Positions 7,511 to 15,361 of a DNA stretch of 16,489 nucleotides are shown here, piece after piece. A program made the translations under genes and the position numbers. The stretch spans positions 1-16,489 of the forward strand of contig JAFAFV010000189.1 of the NCBI GenBank assembly GCA_023423285.1. Reading direction: 5' to 3'. Position 1 is the first letter of the stretch, and each line of letters starts with the position of its first letter. The notes beneath the pieces are model-generated. The model was not told the origin of the DNA. It worked only from the letters and a program-made list of their open reading frames with translations, and made no database searches. This DNA is from Bacteroidota bacterium (GTDB taxonomy: Bacteria > Bacteroidota > Bacteroidia > Chitinophagales > Chitinophagaceae).

Positions 7511-8503
7511 TTACATTGTATTCAATGTTTTGGCAGTTCTTACTGTCACGGGCAACTGGTCAGCAAAGTATAAGGCACACATAATTCCGATGGACGGGTC
7601 ACTGTAATTATACCCTGAAACAATATAAGTTCCCGGGGTTTCGGTTGGCCCCACTAGCAAAGTACCGTCAGAGGATAAATAATAAACGCTTGACCACCTT
7701 GCTAAAAGGCAGTCCACATTGAAATTCTCGTTGAGAAAATCCTGAAGAATTTGAAATTGTGCATCATCATTTTTTCCCTTCACCACCTTAGAGTCAGCGC
7801 CCTGTAGCTCAATGATGGAGCAATTTTCATCAGTAGCTACCACATGCGCCAGCAACTGGCGCCCGGGTATTTTAAAAACAGTTTCCTCATGATGGCCGGC
7901 AAGCTTTGCCATTAATGAATACGATTTATATGGAATGTAGCTGCCCGGCCTGAGTGTGAGTATTCTTGAAGACCGTGGCGTGTACACAATATTATTTGCC
8001 CACACTTTGCCTCTGGTCGTAAATACCATGTGGGTTTTGTTATCACTTTCAATCTTCAGCACGCGGCGGTTTTCAAGCAGTGCCACACCATTATCAGCAG
8101 CTACTTTTGCTAATGAAACAATGTATTTGAACGGATTGAATAAATATACCGGGCCCTCTAAAAGCGCTCCATTTAAAGAAATGTCACTGTCTGACAATTT
8201 TCGTAAATCACAATAAATATGGTAGTTTCTGGCTGTTGATAAAATAAAGTTCAGGCCTTGTTCTAAATAATCATGCGGTGTTTTGCCAGGCTGACCAGGG
8301 GGCGGCCGGAAATTATTAATTTCAATCTTCTGAGGCTTTTCGCTTAAAATGGTATAATACCGGCCCGTTGTTTCAATGCCAATGCTTTGCTGCTCAATAA
8401 GAGCCACTTTGTATCCTGCACGCTGCAGCAAAAAAGAAAGTGTTACACTGGTAATGCAACCTCCTAAAATTGCGAAATCGTATAGTTCCCGTTTGTGTGC
8501 CAT
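7511..8503 (-). CDS. FAD-oxidoreductase (DAO) homologue with degraded flavin-binding motifs
   Basis: The 330-residue product aligns by eye along its length with the flavin domain of the adjacent Rieske oxidoreductase: LTTAINLQKAG / TLSFLLQRAG, FDPVKYINALAEA / FNPFKYIVSLAKV, YRSYAMAV / YKSYSLMA, and FKWSSQFYEPVDGLPYIG / ARWSSVYYLSSDGTLLVG. It has no Rieske domain. The dinucleotide motif is broken: where the neighbour has GGGITG, this has GGCITS (residues 14-19), losing the second and third invariant glycines. The TTGGTTAHL segment becomes TTGRYYTIL, and the C-terminal GFSGNG becomes GYNYSD. The frame is open and full length, so it is not a simple pseudogene. It may be a pseudoenzyme, a partner subunit of the neighbour, or a protein binding another ligand. 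It starts 27 bases after the histidine kinase stop codon and is probably co-transcribed with it. Confidence 0.83.
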   Translation of the reverse strand: MAHKRELYDFAILGGCITSVTLSFLLQRAGYKVALIEQQSIGIETTGRYYTILSEKPQKIEINNFRPPPGQPGKTPHDYLEQGLNFILSTARNYHIYCDLRKLSDSDISLNGALLEGPVYLFNPFKYIVSLAKVAADNGVALLENRRVLKIESDNKTHMVFTTRGKVWANNIVYTPRSSRILTLRPGSYIPYKSYSLMAKLAGHHEETVFKIPGRQLLAHVVATDENCSIIELQGADSKVVKGKNDDAQFQILQDFLNENFNVDCLLARWSSVYYLSSDGTLLVGPTETPGTYIVSGYNYSDPSIGIMCALYFADQLPVTVRTAKTLNTM

Positions 8504-8530
8504 AATACTAGCCTATTAACTTTTTACAGT

Positions 8531-11149
8531 TTACTTTTTTAAAGGAAGGGTAAAATAAAATGTTGACCCATCACCAGGCGTACTGTCAACCCATATACGC
8601 CCGCCGTGCATTTTTATGATCACATCAGAAATATATAAACCTACGCCAAGTCCTTCGCGACCTGAAGAATTTTTTACCCTGTAAAATCGCTTAAAAATCT
8701 TTTCCTGTTCATCTGAAGCAATGCCCGGCCCTTTATCTTTTACACCTACTTCAATCATTTCATTTACGATTCTGGTTTCAATTATAATTTCCGTATCGTC
8801 TGGCGAATATTTGTTTGCGTTTGTTAATAGGTTGACGATTACCTGTTCAATACGGCTTTTATCTGCTTCTATAAGCAGCACGCCTTTAGCATGGTTGGTG
8901 ATCTTTCTTTCCGGCGCCACAGATTGTTGGTCTGCCACTACATCTGCTATCAAAGCATGAATATCAAAAATAGCACCCTTTAACTCAAGGGTTCCATCAG
9001 CCGCCTTGGTCGTTTGCATCAGGTGTTCAAATAATCCAATTAGTTTGACCACACTCTGGTTCAGTTTATCCACTAACAACACCGCGCTTTCGTTTCCTTC
9101 TGTAGTTACTAAATTGTTTTTCAAAAATTGAGCCGTTAACTTAATAACCGTTAGCGGCGTTTTAACCTCGTGCGTAGCGATGCGCAAAAACTCGTTCTGC
9201 TGTGTCATATTGTGCACCAGTTGATCCCTGCTTTCCGCCAACGTTTCTTCAATGCGTAAGCGCTCCTGCAACTCCTTATGCGTATTGATGATGACAGCAG
9301 CCGCGCCAGTTACCAGTTCCGCAAGTTCTATCTCTGTTTTGGTAGCCTCCCGCGGATTGGTGAAATACATTACAAACGCTCCTACCGCTTTATTGTCTTT
9401 TGTTTTCATAGGAAACGACCAGCAAGCCCTGTAATTGTATTTCTTTGCTAAGGGTATCCAGTACATCCAACGTGGATCTGTATTTACATCTGGTGAAATA
9501 ACAGGTTCAATATACGACACCACATACTCAGAAACAATAGATGGATTTTCAAGCAGGAGATTGTCTATTGCCTCAGCATAATCCTCCGGCATATTTCCGG
9601 CACTTTTAAGGTACTTTAGATGTAAGCTATTTTCGCTTACTATAAAAAATGCCGTTCGTGCAGCTCCTCCTGTTTCGCTTACCACAAGGCGCGTAAGTAT
9701 TTTAAGAGAATCCTCAAAAGGAGCATCATCTACAACAGAATGGTATGCCTCTTTCAGAAAACGCATACATTCGGAACTTCTGCGCAATGCTTCCCTGCTT
9801 TTTGCCCTTTCCACTGCGGCCCATGTACGTTCAGTTACTTCTTCAATCAGCTTTACTTCAGACTGCTTCCAGTGACGCGGCGTTTTCGATAAAGCCAGAA
9901 TAGACCAATTGATGTTCTTTGTCCCTTTATGCCACTGCGACACAATTAATGATCCTATACCCATTCCGATAAAACGTAGTTTTTCTTCACCAGAAAGGTG
10001 TAATGCGTTGTTCACATCATCCAATACCAAAGTGGTGTACAGCCCCATTTTTATAGAGTCAGGAAAATCAGAAAATTTTACTATGGCAGGTATATTTAAA
10101 TCATTGGTTTTACGTGCGCAGTGGGTATGCTTAACAAGACCTTCTTCTAAGTGATATTCGGCGGCACAGCACTGGTCTAAATTTAAATATTCATATAGCA
10201 TTTGCAGCGACAGGTTCACAATCTCATCTGCTGATGTTTCAATGCGCAGCATATCAGATAGCTGAAACAGGAAAGCCTGGTGTTGTTCATACTGTTTGCG
10301 TTCAGTGATATTTGAAATATCAATTGCTGCATCTTGTGAGTGATGGCCTGCCAGGCGGCCATTATTTATTTTTACCCAGTAAGGCTGGTCAATGCCGCTA
10401 ATGTCGTTATCAATCTGGTGATCGGTTGACCCGTCAAAATAGCGGGCTATTTCAATTTGCACCTTGGGAATGTCTTCATCAGTAAGATTAGAATACACAT
10501 CCCTGGGCAAAACTGTCTTCAGCAAGGCTAGTTTTAAATGCTCTATTTCTACTGGCTGGCGAAAAGCTAGTATACCGGAAGACAGATTGTCTGCTGATAG
10601 CTCAAGTAGAGCTCTTGTTGCTGTTTCAAAATGCAGACTACGGCTGCGAAAATCTTCCACTTCCCTTATTTTGCTGACGGCTTTTAAGACTCTTTGAAAC
10701 CCGTTTTTAAGAAGTTTTGCAAGCGAAAGAGGCCATTCCATAATCTGGGTGCTTCTTAGCTCCAACAGAAAATGAACCTGATTAGTTTTTAAAGAAATAC
10801 CGGCAACTGCCCGCATGTGGCAACCGGTAAAAAGCACCCCGTCAGGATACATTCTTACATCTGTAATTAAAACTGGTTCATGCTGCCGGTAAAGTTCAAA
10901 ATGGGCGGTGCAGTCAATATCGTCATGTATGGCTGGACGGCCGTTATCCGGAAGATGGAAATAGCTTTTTAACTCCGGCTCAGGTTGAGACATTTCGTAA
11001 ATCACAACTTCTTCTACTTCTGTTTTTGCCGCAAACACTTTACAGGTATGTTCAAATACCTGCTTCTCGGATGGCAAGTTGTAAACCGCATCCGATAACT
11101 GCAGCAGAAACAATAGATCAGATTGCTCTAAATCAAAAGTTTTAGCCAT
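8531..11149 (-). CDS. Soluble multi-GAF sensor histidine kinase
   Basis: This is an 872-residue kinase without membrane segments, so it senses something in the cytoplasm. Reading from the N-terminus: a GAF-like domain (about 8-165); a degenerate PAS-like segment ending AAIDISNITERKQYE (about 195-287); a second GAF (about 290-445); a third GAF (about 470-625); a short coiled linker; HisKA with HEVKTPLTVIKL (phospho-acceptor His660); and HATPase_c with N-box NLLTNANKYS (Asn777), DKGPGI (Asp805) and GLGVGLYI. There is no receiver domain and no response regulator gene in the window, so it is an orphan here. The open frame extends two codons further to a TTG at 11155, but the ATG at 11149 is the more credible start. 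The next gene begins 27 bases downstream, so kinase and oxidoreductase homologue are probably one transcript. The signal is unknown; a redox or small-molecule cue would fit the neighbours but is speculation. Confidence 0.93.
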   Translation of the reverse strand: MAKTFDLEQSDLLFLLQLSDAVYNLPSEKQVFEHTCKVFAAKTEVEEVVIYEMSQPEPELKSYFHLPDNGRPAIHDDIDCTAHFELYRQHEPVLITDVRMYPDGVLFTGCHMRAVAGISLKTNQVHFLLELRSTQIMEWPLSLAKLLKNGFQRVLKAVSKIREVEDFRSRSLHFETATRALLELSADNLSSGILAFRQPVEIEHLKLALLKTVLPRDVYSNLTDEDIPKVQIEIARYFDGSTDHQIDNDISGIDQPYWVKINNGRLAGHHSQDAAIDISNITERKQYEQHQAFLFQLSDMLRIETSADEIVNLSLQMLYEYLNLDQCCAAEYHLEEGLVKHTHCARKTNDLNIPAIVKFSDFPDSIKMGLYTTLVLDDVNNALHLSGEEKLRFIGMGIGSLIVSQWHKGTKNINWSILALSKTPRHWKQSEVKLIEEVTERTWAAVERAKSREALRRSSECMRFLKEAYHSVVDDAPFEDSLKILTRLVVSETGGAARTAFFIVSENSLHLKYLKSAGNMPEDYAEAIDNLLLENPSIVSEYVVSYIEPVISPDVNTDPRWMYWIPLAKKYNYRACWSFPMKTKDNKAVGAFVMYFTNPREATKTEIELAELVTGAAAVIINTHKELQERLRIEETLAESRDQLVHNMTQQNEFLRIATHEVKTPLTVIKLTAQFLKNNLVTTEGNESAVLLVDKLNQSVVKLIGLFEHLMQTTKAADGTLELKGAIFDIHALIADVVADQQSVAPERKITNHAKGVLLIEADKSRIEQVIVNLLTNANKYSPDDTEIIIETRIVNEMIEVGVKDKGPGIASDEQEKIFKRFYRVKNSSGREGLGVGLYISDVIIKMHGGRIWVDSTPGDGSTFYFTLPLKK

Positions 11150-11157
11150 AGCCAATG

Positions 11158-11188
11158 TTAAGGTTTGGTGGTTAAAAGACTACCTTAA
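11158..11188. promoter_or_regulatory. Inverted repeat ahead of the histidine kinase gene
   Basis: Perfect 7-base arms TTAAGGT (11158-11164) and ACCTTAA (11182-11188) are separated by 17 bases and lie 9-39 bases upstream of the kinase ATG. The position fits an operator or a 5'-leader hairpin. No clear -7 element was found next to it, and a 7-base arm pair in AT-rich DNA can arise by chance. Confidence 0.35.
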
Positions 11189-11270
11189 ACTTACAAAATC
11201 AGACCTGAAAGAATAAATAAAAATTTCTCATCTTCATAACCTGCTGATAAACAACATTCGGTAACCTAAA

Positions 11271-11299
11271 TAAGGCTGTCCATTTCAAAAACAGCCTTA
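11271..11299 (-). terminator. Terminator hairpin after the Tat-exported oxidoreductase gene
   Basis: The arms TAAGGCTGT (11271-11279) and ACAGCCTTA (11291-11299) are perfectly complementary around an 11-base loop. The structure lies about 25 bases after the stop codon of the minus-strand gene ending at 11324. The downstream U tract on that strand is short (TTATTT), so termination may be partial. It separates this gene from the histidine kinase unit. Confidence 0.7.
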
Positions 11300-11323
11300 A
11301 TAATTATACATGATGTTTAACTT

Positions 11324-12766
11324 TTATACTTTATAAAATTCTTCCCAACCTTTACGGGGGGGCTGGCCGGTAAGCATGGCATCAGCAAAAGGATTGTTGG
11401 TAATACGCTTCGTAGCCCGGTCAAACACAATTTTTTGATTGAGCCTTTGTGCCATCACACCCAGACAAAAAACCTGGCTTAACGGGCCAGCTATATGAAA
11501 TGGAGAGCGCGTTTGCTCCCTGCCCTGGCAGGCTAATAAAAAATTCGCAAAGTGATTTGACGGACTTTTGGGAACCGGTGGTAATTTACTTTCCATTTCT
11601 TTGGCCCTGGCTTCGGGTATTATGGATAATGTGCTTCCATGAGAACCTCCTTTAAACGTTAAGTTCTTGGTATAAATTTCTTTACCGGGGTTCAACTTGG
11701 CGGGCTGTATTTTACCGCCTCCTACAGTTGGAATATTCGGGTCAAGTTCTGAAACACCATAACCATCCGGCACTGGAGGAATATTATTCACCCCATCGTA
11801 CCAGGTAATGACCAACGGCGGCATTTTTCCACGTTTTGGAAATTTGAATTCAATTGTACTGTCCATCGGAAAGAAAAAATCATTGTGACCGGTAAGTTTT
11901 AGCGGATTAATTTCAGCAGGCAAACCGAGGTTTAAAAATTCGTGTGCCGTATCAATAATATGTGCACCCCAATCGCCAAGTGCGCCCATACCAAAGTCGT
12001 ACCAGCTACGCCATTGGCCCGGATGATAGTCTTTATTATAAGGATGGTAAGGAACTGCAGAAAGCCAGGTATCCCACTCCAGCGTTGTTGGCATAAGTTC
12101 TGCCTCAAGCGGTTTTTTAATGTTGGTATCCCAGCCATGCCAGCGCCGCGGGTTGTTCATGTGCGCGGTAATAGCGGTTACATCTTTTATAATACCTTCT
12201 TTAACCCATTCTTTAAATTGAAAATAATTTCCTTCCGAATGGCCCTGGTTACCCATTTGCGTAACTACCCTGTTCTTCTTTGCAGATTGCATCATCAGTT
12301 CTACCTCTTGAAAGGTACGCGCCATCGGCTTTTCTACATACACGTGTTTTCCTAAAGACATGGCCAGCATGGTTTGGGGAAAATGCGCGTGATCTGGCGT
12401 GGCAATGGCTACCGCATCAATTTGGTTAGGCATTTTATCCAACATCACCCTGAAATCCCTGAAGGTATTGGCAGATGGAAATTTGGCGGTAGCTTCCTGC
12501 GTGTGTTTAGCGCCAAGGTCCACATCGCACAGAGCTACCACATTTGCCAGCCCTGTTTTTTCAAATTCTTTTATAATCTCTAAACCGCGATTGCCTATGC
12601 CGATATGAGCAAGGTTTACTTTATTATTAGCACCAACAATATTTCTGTAGCTACCTGCCGCCATTGAAGTAGAGGCCGCGCTGCTAGTAGTTTTGCAACC
12701 TGTAATAGCAACACCTGCCGATACCATTGCCGCGGCCTTCAAAAAATTTCTTCTGTTTGTAGTCAT
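11324..12766 (-). CDS. Tat-exported Gfo/Idh/MocA-family oxidoreductase
   Basis: The 480-residue protein begins with a twin-arginine signal (NRRNFLK, Arg5-Arg6) and a hydrophobic stretch ending ITGC, so Cys24 could be lipidated, giving a folded, cofactor-loaded lipoprotein at the envelope. The NAD(P)-binding fold follows: HIGIGNRG with Gly56, Gly58 and Gly61; VVALCDVD ending the second strand; TPDHAH; and the family's catalytic-lysine motif VEKPMA (Lys146). The C-terminal domain (from about 185) contains PRRWHGWD and GALGDWGAHIIDTAH. Exported members with bound NAD are common in Bacteroidota and Planctomycetes and act on glycans or sugars; some, such as GH109, use NAD in a hydrolytic mechanism. 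The sequence alone does not place this one in GH109. The gene has its own -7 element and terminator and so forms a single-gene unit. Confidence 0.92.
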   Translation of the reverse strand: MTTNRRNFLKAAAMVSAGVAITGCKTTSSAASTSMAAGSYRNIVGANNKVNLAHIGIGNRGLEIIKEFEKTGLANVVALCDVDLGAKHTQEATAKFPSANTFRDFRVMLDKMPNQIDAVAIATPDHAHFPQTMLAMSLGKHVYVEKPMARTFQEVELMMQSAKKNRVVTQMGNQGHSEGNYFQFKEWVKEGIIKDVTAITAHMNNPRRWHGWDTNIKKPLEAELMPTTLEWDTWLSAVPYHPYNKDYHPGQWRSWYDFGMGALGDWGAHIIDTAHEFLNLGLPAEINPLKLTGHNDFFFPMDSTIEFKFPKRGKMPPLVITWYDGVNNIPPVPDGYGVSELDPNIPTVGGGKIQPAKLNPGKEIYTKNLTFKGGSHGSTLSIIPEARAKEMESKLPPVPKSPSNHFANFLLACQGREQTRSPFHIAGPLSQVFCLGVMAQRLNQKIVFDRATKRITNNPFADAMLTGQPPRKGWEEFYKV

Positions 12767-12791
12767 GGTTATTTTAGTTATGGAATATTAC

Positions 12792-12799
12792 CAAATGTA
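12792..12799 (-). promoter_or_regulatory. -7 promoter element TACATTTG for the Tat-exported oxidoreductase
   Basis: On the minus strand this reads TACATTTG, an exact match to the Bacteroidota TAnnTTTG -7 consensus, ending 25 bases before the ATG at 12766. Transcription would start at about 12785. No clear TTG -33 element is visible at the usual distance. Confidence 0.55.
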
Positions 12800-12838
12800 A
12801 TCAAAAAATTAGTGGCATTGCGATTTTTTAGAGGCATC

Positions 12839-12863
12839 AATAAAAGTGAGCTAAGCTTTTATT
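12839..12863 (-). terminator. Weak AT-rich hairpin at the end of the glycosylphosphotransferase gene
   Basis: The arms AATAAAAG (12839-12846) and CTTTTATT (12856-12863) pair perfectly and overlap the stop codon of the minus-strand gene. The stem has only one G-C pair and no proper U tract follows, so it is at best a weak terminator or 3'-end stabiliser. Confidence 0.3.
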
Positions 12864-14229
12864 TACCCTTGCCCTGAAACAGAATGCGCAAGGTATGGAT
12901 CAGGATTTTCAAATCTAATAGCAGGGAAATATTTTCGATGTACATCAGGTCAAATTGGCTTCTTTCAATAATCTCCCCAATCGTTTCGGCGTAGCCAAAC
13001 TGCACCATTCCCCAGCTTGTGAGGCCTGGCCGCGCTTTTAAAATATGTTTATATAAAGGAAATTTTTCCACTACCTGGTTGATGTAATATGCCCGCTCGG
13101 GCCGTGGGCCAACCAGGCTCATTTCACCCCTGATGATGTTCCATAGCTGTGGCAGTTCATCAAGCCTCCATTTACGCATGATCTTTCCCCAGCGCGTAAT
13201 GCGCGGGTCATGGTCTGATGATAACTGAGGGCCATCTTTTTCTGCATCGGGCACCATGGAGCGAAACTTATACATGATGAATGGCCTTCCTTTATACCCC
13301 ACTCTTTCCTGTTTAAAAATAACCGGGCCTTTATTAGCTAAAGCTGTTCTTATTGCCACAAATAACAACAGTGGCGAAAGCACGATCAATGCAACTAATG
13401 ATAACACTACATCTACCAAACGTTTTATGTTTTGCTGCCATCCGCTTAAAATATGGTTGTGCACAGCCATTAAACCGACGCCTAACACGCTTTCGGTTTT
13501 TACCGAGCCAGCCACCAGGTGAACGGCATTTGGCAATAGCTGAATTTCAACATCTTTTCCGGCAAGCGAAGAGATGATCTTTTCGGTAATATCTTTCTCT
13601 GCAGCACTTTCAACAATCACCATCTTTACGTTTTTGCCGATAATACGGTCAATCTCTTCCAACCTTCCAAGGTTTTTAAAAGAAGATGATATGTTGTTCT
13701 CTTGCAGCGGAATGAAGCCGATGTAATGATAACCAGCATCGGCCAGTTGCTTTTCAGTTTTTAAAAGAATTGATGGAACATTTGCCGGATGCGCTATCAT
13801 TACCGTATCAAAAACAACTTTGCCCGAAAGAATGTGTTTTTTTACAGTTCTTAAAACTGCCCATCTTAATAAAAAAGTGATAAGAAATTGCAGGCCCCAG
13901 AGAAGCAGAAATAACCGGAGCGGATGTTGCGCCAGCTCGCCTCTGTTCAGTATCAATACAAAAAAAATGATGAAAGAACCAATGAAAGAACATAGCATAG
14001 TGGCAACCATTTCTTTTGCCCTTGATTTTTTATAAAGGTCATTATAGCTTCCGGCTATAGAAAAAATGATGATCCATAACAGTGGGATGATGGCTAAAGC
14101 AGTTAAATAGTCAAAAGGCTTTAAAAGAAATTGTCTGGAGAAGGCAGTAAATAAGAGCCAGGCACCTGCTGCAGCCACGTAGTCTGCAGCCAGGTACCAT
14201 ACGGGCGGTATTTTTTTGTGTTGCCCCAC
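12859..14229 (-). CDS. Polyprenyl glycosylphosphotransferase (exopolysaccharide initiating enzyme)
   Basis: This membrane enzyme is predicted to transfer a sugar-1-phosphate from a nucleotide sugar to undecaprenyl phosphate, the first step of exopolysaccharide or capsule repeat-unit assembly (WbaP/CpsE/WcaJ-like). The 456 residues show four N-terminal membrane helices (about 10-30, 41-62, 76-95 and 103-125), a cytosolic Rossmann-like domain (about 135-245), a membrane-inserting helix (about 270-297) and the catalytic bacterial sugar transferase domain. Visible motifs are FKQERVGYKGRPF, YKFRSM (320-325), RLDELPQLWN with Asp357-Glu358, RGEMSLVGPRP and ARPGLTSWGMVQ. The domain is complete. The start is GTG, overlapping by one base the TAG stop of the oxidoreductase gene upstream (TAGTG), which implies coupled translation. 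No later start would keep the first membrane helix. Which sugar is used cannot be read from sequence. Confidence 0.93.
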   Translation of the reverse strand: MGQHKKIPPVWYLAADYVAAAGAWLLFTAFSRQFLLKPFDYLTALAIIPLLWIIIFSIAGSYNDLYKKSRAKEMVATMLCSFIGSFIIFFVLILNRGELAQHPLRLFLLLWGLQFLITFLLRWAVLRTVKKHILSGKVVFDTVMIAHPANVPSILLKTEKQLADAGYHYIGFIPLQENNISSSFKNLGRLEEIDRIIGKNVKMVIVESAAEKDITEKIISSLAGKDVEIQLLPNAVHLVAGSVKTESVLGVGLMAVHNHILSGWQQNIKRLVDVVLSLVALIVLSPLLLFVAIRTALANKGPVIFKQERVGYKGRPFIMYKFRSMVPDAEKDGPQLSSDHDPRITRWGKIMRKWRLDELPQLWNIIRGEMSLVGPRPERAYYINQVVEKFPLYKHILKARPGLTSWGMVQFGYAETIGEIIERSQFDLMYIENISLLLDLKILIHTLRILFQGKGK

Positions 14230-15203
14230 TAACTACTGATGGATTGGTTGCCTATTTTAGCCAGTATCTGGTGTGCCACATCCATTGCTTTGAGACCGTC
14301 AATTTCAGATACGATGGTTTCTGTATTGGTTTCAATAGCGTTTTTAAACTCTTCAAGCTCTTGTTTGATGGCGTTTACCTGCGCCACAACTGGTGTAGCT
14401 ACGGCAATCGTTTTAGAACCGTTCTGCGTGACAATATCAAATGAAAATACGTTTTCATCCTGCGGCTGTTTCAGTTTTATAATTTCCGTTTTTTTATCTA
14501 AAAAATCAATGCCGATATAGGCATCCTTTTGAAAGAGGCGCATTTTACGCATCTTTTTCATTGATATGCGGCTGGATGTAAGGTTGGCCACGCAGCCGTT
14601 ATCAAACTCGATCCGTACGTTGGCAATATCAGGAGTTTCTGTTAAAACAGCTACACCGCTGGCGGAAATTTTCTTTACATCGCTTTTTACAATACTTAAA
14701 ATAATATCTATGTCGTGGATCATCAGGTCAAGTATCACGCTTACCTCGGTACCTCTGGGGTTAAACTGAGCCAGGCGATGCACTTCAATAAACATTGGGT
14801 TCAGGTCTGTATTTTTCAGGGCAAGAAAAGCGGGGTTGAACCTTTCCACGTGGCCCACCTGAAGTTTTATGTTAGACTCTTTAGCCAGTTTGACCAGCGC
14901 CCGGGCTTCGGCCATCGTGTGTGCAAAAGGTTTTTCTACAAAAACGTGCTTGCCCATTTTTATTGCTTTCTCGCACCATTCGTAATGAAAATTTGTAGGG
15001 GTTACCACATCAATAGCGTCGCAGCGGCTTAAAAAGTCATCCGTATCCACAAAACGGCGAATGTTATATTTTTCGATAACTTCCTGCGCGGTTGCATCAG
15101 TAGGGTCTACAAACCCGATGACTTCCACTCCTTCAATTTCCAGCCAGTTGTTTAAATGAAATTTTCCCAGGTGGCCAACGCCTACAATTCCTACTTTAAG
15201 CAT
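14229..15203 (-). CDS. Cytoplasmic Gfo/Idh/MocA-family sugar-nucleotide-type oxidoreductase
   Basis: This 324-residue NAD(P)-dependent dehydrogenase has GIVGVGHLG (Gly8, Gly10, Gly13), VIGFVDP at the end of the second strand, DVVTPTNFHYEW, FVEKPFAHT (Glu90-Lys91-Pro92) and MIHDIDI (His163-Asp164), all typical of the family. It has no export signal. Adjacency and one-base overlap with a polyprenyl glycosylphosphotransferase suggest that it oxidises or epimerises a nucleotide sugar for polysaccharide synthesis, as WlbA/WbpB-type enzymes do; this is inference. The open frame extends 10 codons further to an ATG at 15233, but the ATG at 15203 (MLKVGIVG) is preferred. It places the Rossmann strand at the N-terminus as usual, and a -7 element at 15221-15228 puts the transcript start downstream of the longer start. 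Confidence 0.9.
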   Translation of the reverse strand: MLKVGIVGVGHLGKFHLNNWLEIEGVEVIGFVDPTDATAQEVIEKYNIRRFVDTDDFLSRCDAIDVVTPTNFHYEWCEKAIKMGKHVFVEKPFAHTMAEARALVKLAKESNIKLQVGHVERFNPAFLALKNTDLNPMFIEVHRLAQFNPRGTEVSVILDLMIHDIDIILSIVKSDVKKISASGVAVLTETPDIANVRIEFDNGCVANLTSSRISMKKMRKMRLFQKDAYIGIDFLDKKTEIIKLKQPQDENVFSFDIVTQNGSKTIAVATPVVAQVNAIKQELEEFKNAIETNTETIVSEIDGLKAMDVAHQILAKIGNQSISS

Positions 15204-15220
15204 AATGTAATTTATGGTGC

Positions 15221-15228
15221 CAAAGATA
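15221..15228 (-). promoter_or_regulatory. -7 promoter element TATCTTTG for the oxidoreductase/glycosylphosphotransferase unit
   Basis: The minus strand reads TATCTTTG, an exact TAnnTTTG match, 17 bases before the preferred ATG at 15203. Transcription would begin near 15214, giving a very short leader, and this decides against the upstream in-frame ATG at 15233. No TTG was found at the usual -33 distance. Confidence 0.6.
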
Positions 15229-15252
15229 AACAAAGCAGGTTGATGTAACCCT

Positions 15253-15356
15253 AAAAAAGCAACCCGGCCGATAGAGAATCAGCCGGGTTTTTAATATCAA
15301 CAAAACAAAAAATTCCTTTACAGATTGGTTAAACAATAGTGGAAAACGTTTAACTC
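15253..15356 (-). ncRNA. Candidate ~100-nt small RNA with its own promoter and terminator
   Basis: On the minus strand a TACCTTTG -7 element (15362-15369) precedes about 100 bases without a credible reading frame. First comes a small hairpin near the predicted 5' end, with arms GTTTAAC (15348-15354) and GTTAAAC (15328-15334) on the plus strand, perfectly complementary. An A/U-rich stretch follows, and the region ends in a strong terminator at 15261-15289 with a run of six T. A second promoter lies after the terminator for the protein-coding unit, so the segment looks like an independent short transcript. Alternatives are an attenuated leader of the downstream genes, or a terminator serving an unseen transcript. 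I recognise no known RNA family. Confidence 0.42.
15261..15289 (-). terminator. Strong GC-rich terminator upstream of the oxidoreductase gene
   Basis: The arms AACCCGGC (15261-15268) and GCCGGGTT (15282-15289) are perfectly complementary around a 13-base loop. On the minus strand TTTTTT follows after GC. On the plus strand the stem runs straight into five T, so it could work in both directions. No protein gene ends here on either strand: the nearest minus-strand gene starts after it, and no plus-strand gene lies upstream for more than 9 kb. Confidence 0.8.
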
Positions 15357-15361
15357 AGCCA

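Noticed and set aside
5856..11149. A defence or signalling island built around the kinase and flavoproteins
   Set aside because: No nuclease, NTPase, nucleotide cyclase or effector-like domain is present; the genes fit redox metabolism and sensing, so a defence role has no support.
11942..12355. 137-codon plus-strand frame opposite the Tat-exported oxidoreductase
   Set aside because: It is an antisense shadow. The minus-strand reading has a complete family signature across the same bases.
15204..15233. Longer N-terminus for the cytoplasmic Gfo/Idh/MocA oxidoreductase (ATG at 15233)
   Set aside because: The extra ten residues precede the Rossmann strand without homology, and the TATCTTTG promoter element lies inside them.
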